A DNA stretch of 64,000 nucleotides from Prorocentrum cordatum (Eukaryota > Sar > Dinophyceae > Prorocentrales > Prorocentraceae): contig CAUYUJ010004592.1 in assembly GCA_963575745.1 (NCBI GenBank), forward strand, positions 432,040 through 496,039, read 5' to 3'. This document shows, in pieces, positions 62,560-64,000 of this stretch. Position 1 is the stretch's first letter; each line of letters starts with the position of its first letter. Under the pieces are notes generated by a model, which was not told the DNA's origin, did no database searches, and saw nothing but the letters and a program-made list of their open reading frames with translations. The translations under genes and the position numbers were made by a program.

Positions 62560-62995
62560 CGGGCGGCCGGCCTCGGCCGCGGCCGCGGCCGGCGCGGTGG
62601 CGGCGGCGTGTTCGTCGTCGCGGGCCGAGGGCGGTCGTCGTCGTCGTCGCCGTCGTCGTCTAGGATCTAGGAGTGGCGGGCGGCAGGGATGAGGCCGCTG
62701 ATAAGTGGGGCGAGCAGGGCAAGCAGGACCAAAAGGACGGCGACGACAGGAGAAGGCCTGTAAAGCTCCCTGGATGCATCCAGAGGTTTCAGGGGCCCGA
62801 CGGAGACAAAAACGCTTTAGACAGATCGATCCTCGATCCGGATGCAGGATGATGAGGAGGGCGAGGAAGAGGAAGAGGAGGAGAAGGAGAAAGAGGGGGA
62901 GGAGTAGGAGGAGGAGGAGGAGGAGGAGGAGGAGGAGGAGGTGGAGGAGGAGGAGGAGGAGGATTTGGAGGAGGAAGAGGATGAGCAGGAAAACT
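62560..62995. repeat. GGCCGC and GTC runs, then GGA tract
   Basis: GCCTCGGCCGCGGCCGCGGC near 62570, (GTC)n at 62630-62662, purine tract 62850-62990 with pure GGA at 62908-62965. Confidence 0.8.
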
Positions 62996-63600
62996 AGACT
63001 GGATTATACTGGAACTCTGAACATCGAAAGTATCTCAGCGCTAACGGAAAGCCTGACTTCGCAAACAACGCTGCAACGCATTCGAAGGATTCAGAGGCGC
63101 ACTGTGCGCCACCACATGGAACTCTGCCTAGCGCCGCCTTCTGCACAACAGCGCACGCTGCTGGCTGGGCTCTGCCCCCGCCGCCCGACCACGAGCACTG
63201 GACAACGCGCACCCATCCCTTTGCTAAAGCCTCGCAGGTGAGGCGGAATAACTGAGAAGGGTCCTGCAGGTAGCTCGGCCCGCGGGTAGCTCTGCGCTGC
63301 TCTCGCAGTCGGATCCTCCGAACGGGCCCTCGAAGCCTCTCCGAAGGGGCGTTCCGAAAAGCAGTGCTCCTAGAAACGAGCTGCTGAAGTCTGAGACTGG
63401 GCTGAACCCTGCTTACAGTCGGGCCGCTGAAAGAAGGAACGCTAAATAAGGAACGAAGCCCCTTCTTGGCCCTGTAAGCGCCTCCGTGCCCCAGGAGGGC
63501 AAGAGGAACAACACTGGAGGGACCTAAGGAACATCGAGCCCCTTCCGAACCCAAACTGTTCCTTATTCCAGCGTCTTGACTGTACTTGCGATCGCTCCCG
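62996..63600. other. Unassigned; possible small inverted-repeat element at 63446-63566
   Basis: A minus frame (63653-62994) is open for 219 codons with fairly balanced composition (LRGPVRRIRLREQRRATRGP), but nothing is recognised in it. ATAAGGAAC at 63446 and its complement GTTCCTTAT at 63558 could bound a ~120-bp element also containing GAAGCCCCTTC and its partner. Confidence 0.35.
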
Positions 63601-63694
63601 GTCAGTGACGACACTTCGCGGTCCAGTGGCCCCCTCGGGGCCAGCCCTGGCAACTAGACTCCGCGCCCCAAGATCACAAGCTGCCCGAGCAGGT

Positions 63695-63998
63695 CAGCCA
63701 TCGTCGAGCCCAGGGGGTGTCCCAATGGAGCGTCAGGAAGGCGCCCTTTTGCGGGGTGTTGTCCCCCTTGCGGAAGGTCTTCGCATGGAAGTGCGGGCAC
63801 CCGCGTGCCACCGCCAGCAGCAGGGACTTGGCGATGTCCCCCCACAGCTACATGATCTGCGCATTGACCGTCGGCCTACGCCACCGCCATGACGATGGAC
63901 TCGTGCGGCGGACCCCTCTGACGGAAATCCACATTCTCGCCATGCTTGCTCCGCTCCTTGAGACCCTTCGACCCCGCGTCGTATTCGCGCCCCGCATG
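63695..63998 (-). pseudogene. Unassigned coding-like fragment at the window edge
   Basis: From the edge inward on minus one frame reads REYDAGSKGLKERSKHGEN, DFRQRGPPHESIVMAVA. After a frame change another reads DIAKSLLLAVARGCPHF, HAKTFRKGDNTPQKGAFLTL, HWDTPWARRW. Composition is clearly protein-like and the two parts abut, so one ancestral coding sequence with a frameshift (or an intron) is likely. I do not recognise the family. It is cut by the end of the window. Confidence 0.45.
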
Positions 63999-64000
63999 CG

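Overview
This window looks like nuclear DNA from a dinoflagellate with a large, GC-rich, repeat-packed genome. A Prorocentrum-like species is my best guess, but that is inference. Four things support it. Two relict dinoflagellate spliced-leader (DinoSL) sequences lie at 2385-2399 and 22138-22156, both on the minus strand. Candidate splice donors are non-canonical (GC and GA). Coding remnants are Ala/Arg-rich and mostly retroelement-derived. Trinucleotide tracts reach more than 1 kb, and there is one 100-N assembly gap (36533-36632). I see no bacterial-type operon, no rRNA and no CRISPR. No tRNA passed inspection.

Layout. 0-6.6 kb: simple tracts, one single-exon gag-like gene behind a relict leader (1583-2329, minus), and one isolated exon of a glycoside hydrolase family 3 enzyme (5989-6088, minus). 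6.6-11.6 kb: a higher-order array built on a CCAAGA-type motif; related blocks recur at 22.4-24.3 and 42.4-42.9 kb. 13.5-22.2 kb (minus): a long, decayed LINE-like retroelement readable in order as spliced-leader relict, ORF1/gag-like, endonuclease-like, reverse transcriptase (YVDD), RNase H-like, C-terminal region. 25.5-30.1 kb (minus): three coding-like loci, each split by a member of the same ~150-nt repeat, which behaves like an introner (a transposon-like intron). 27-36 kb: a dense set of small inverted-repeat (MITE-like) elements from several families. 36.4-38 kb: a giant ATC tract holding the gap. 40-48 kb: a degenerate pentatricopeptide-repeat (PPR) pseudogene and composite tandem repeats with ~40-bp units. 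45-56 kb: long purine or pyrimidine tracts. 57.4-60.9 kb (minus): a decayed DIRS-like (tyrosine-recombinase) retroelement. The last 0.3 kb holds an unassigned coding-like fragment running off the window.

How it fits together. Almost all recognisable protein sequence is retroelement or retrogene debris. The main dynamic is recycling: trans-spliced transcripts copied back into DNA with leader traces, small inverted-repeat elements inserting into genes and into older retroelements, and some of those insertions apparently able to act as introns. All protein assignments were made by reading translations by eye, without any database search. Frameshifts and stops mean most retroelement parts should be treated as pseudogenes.
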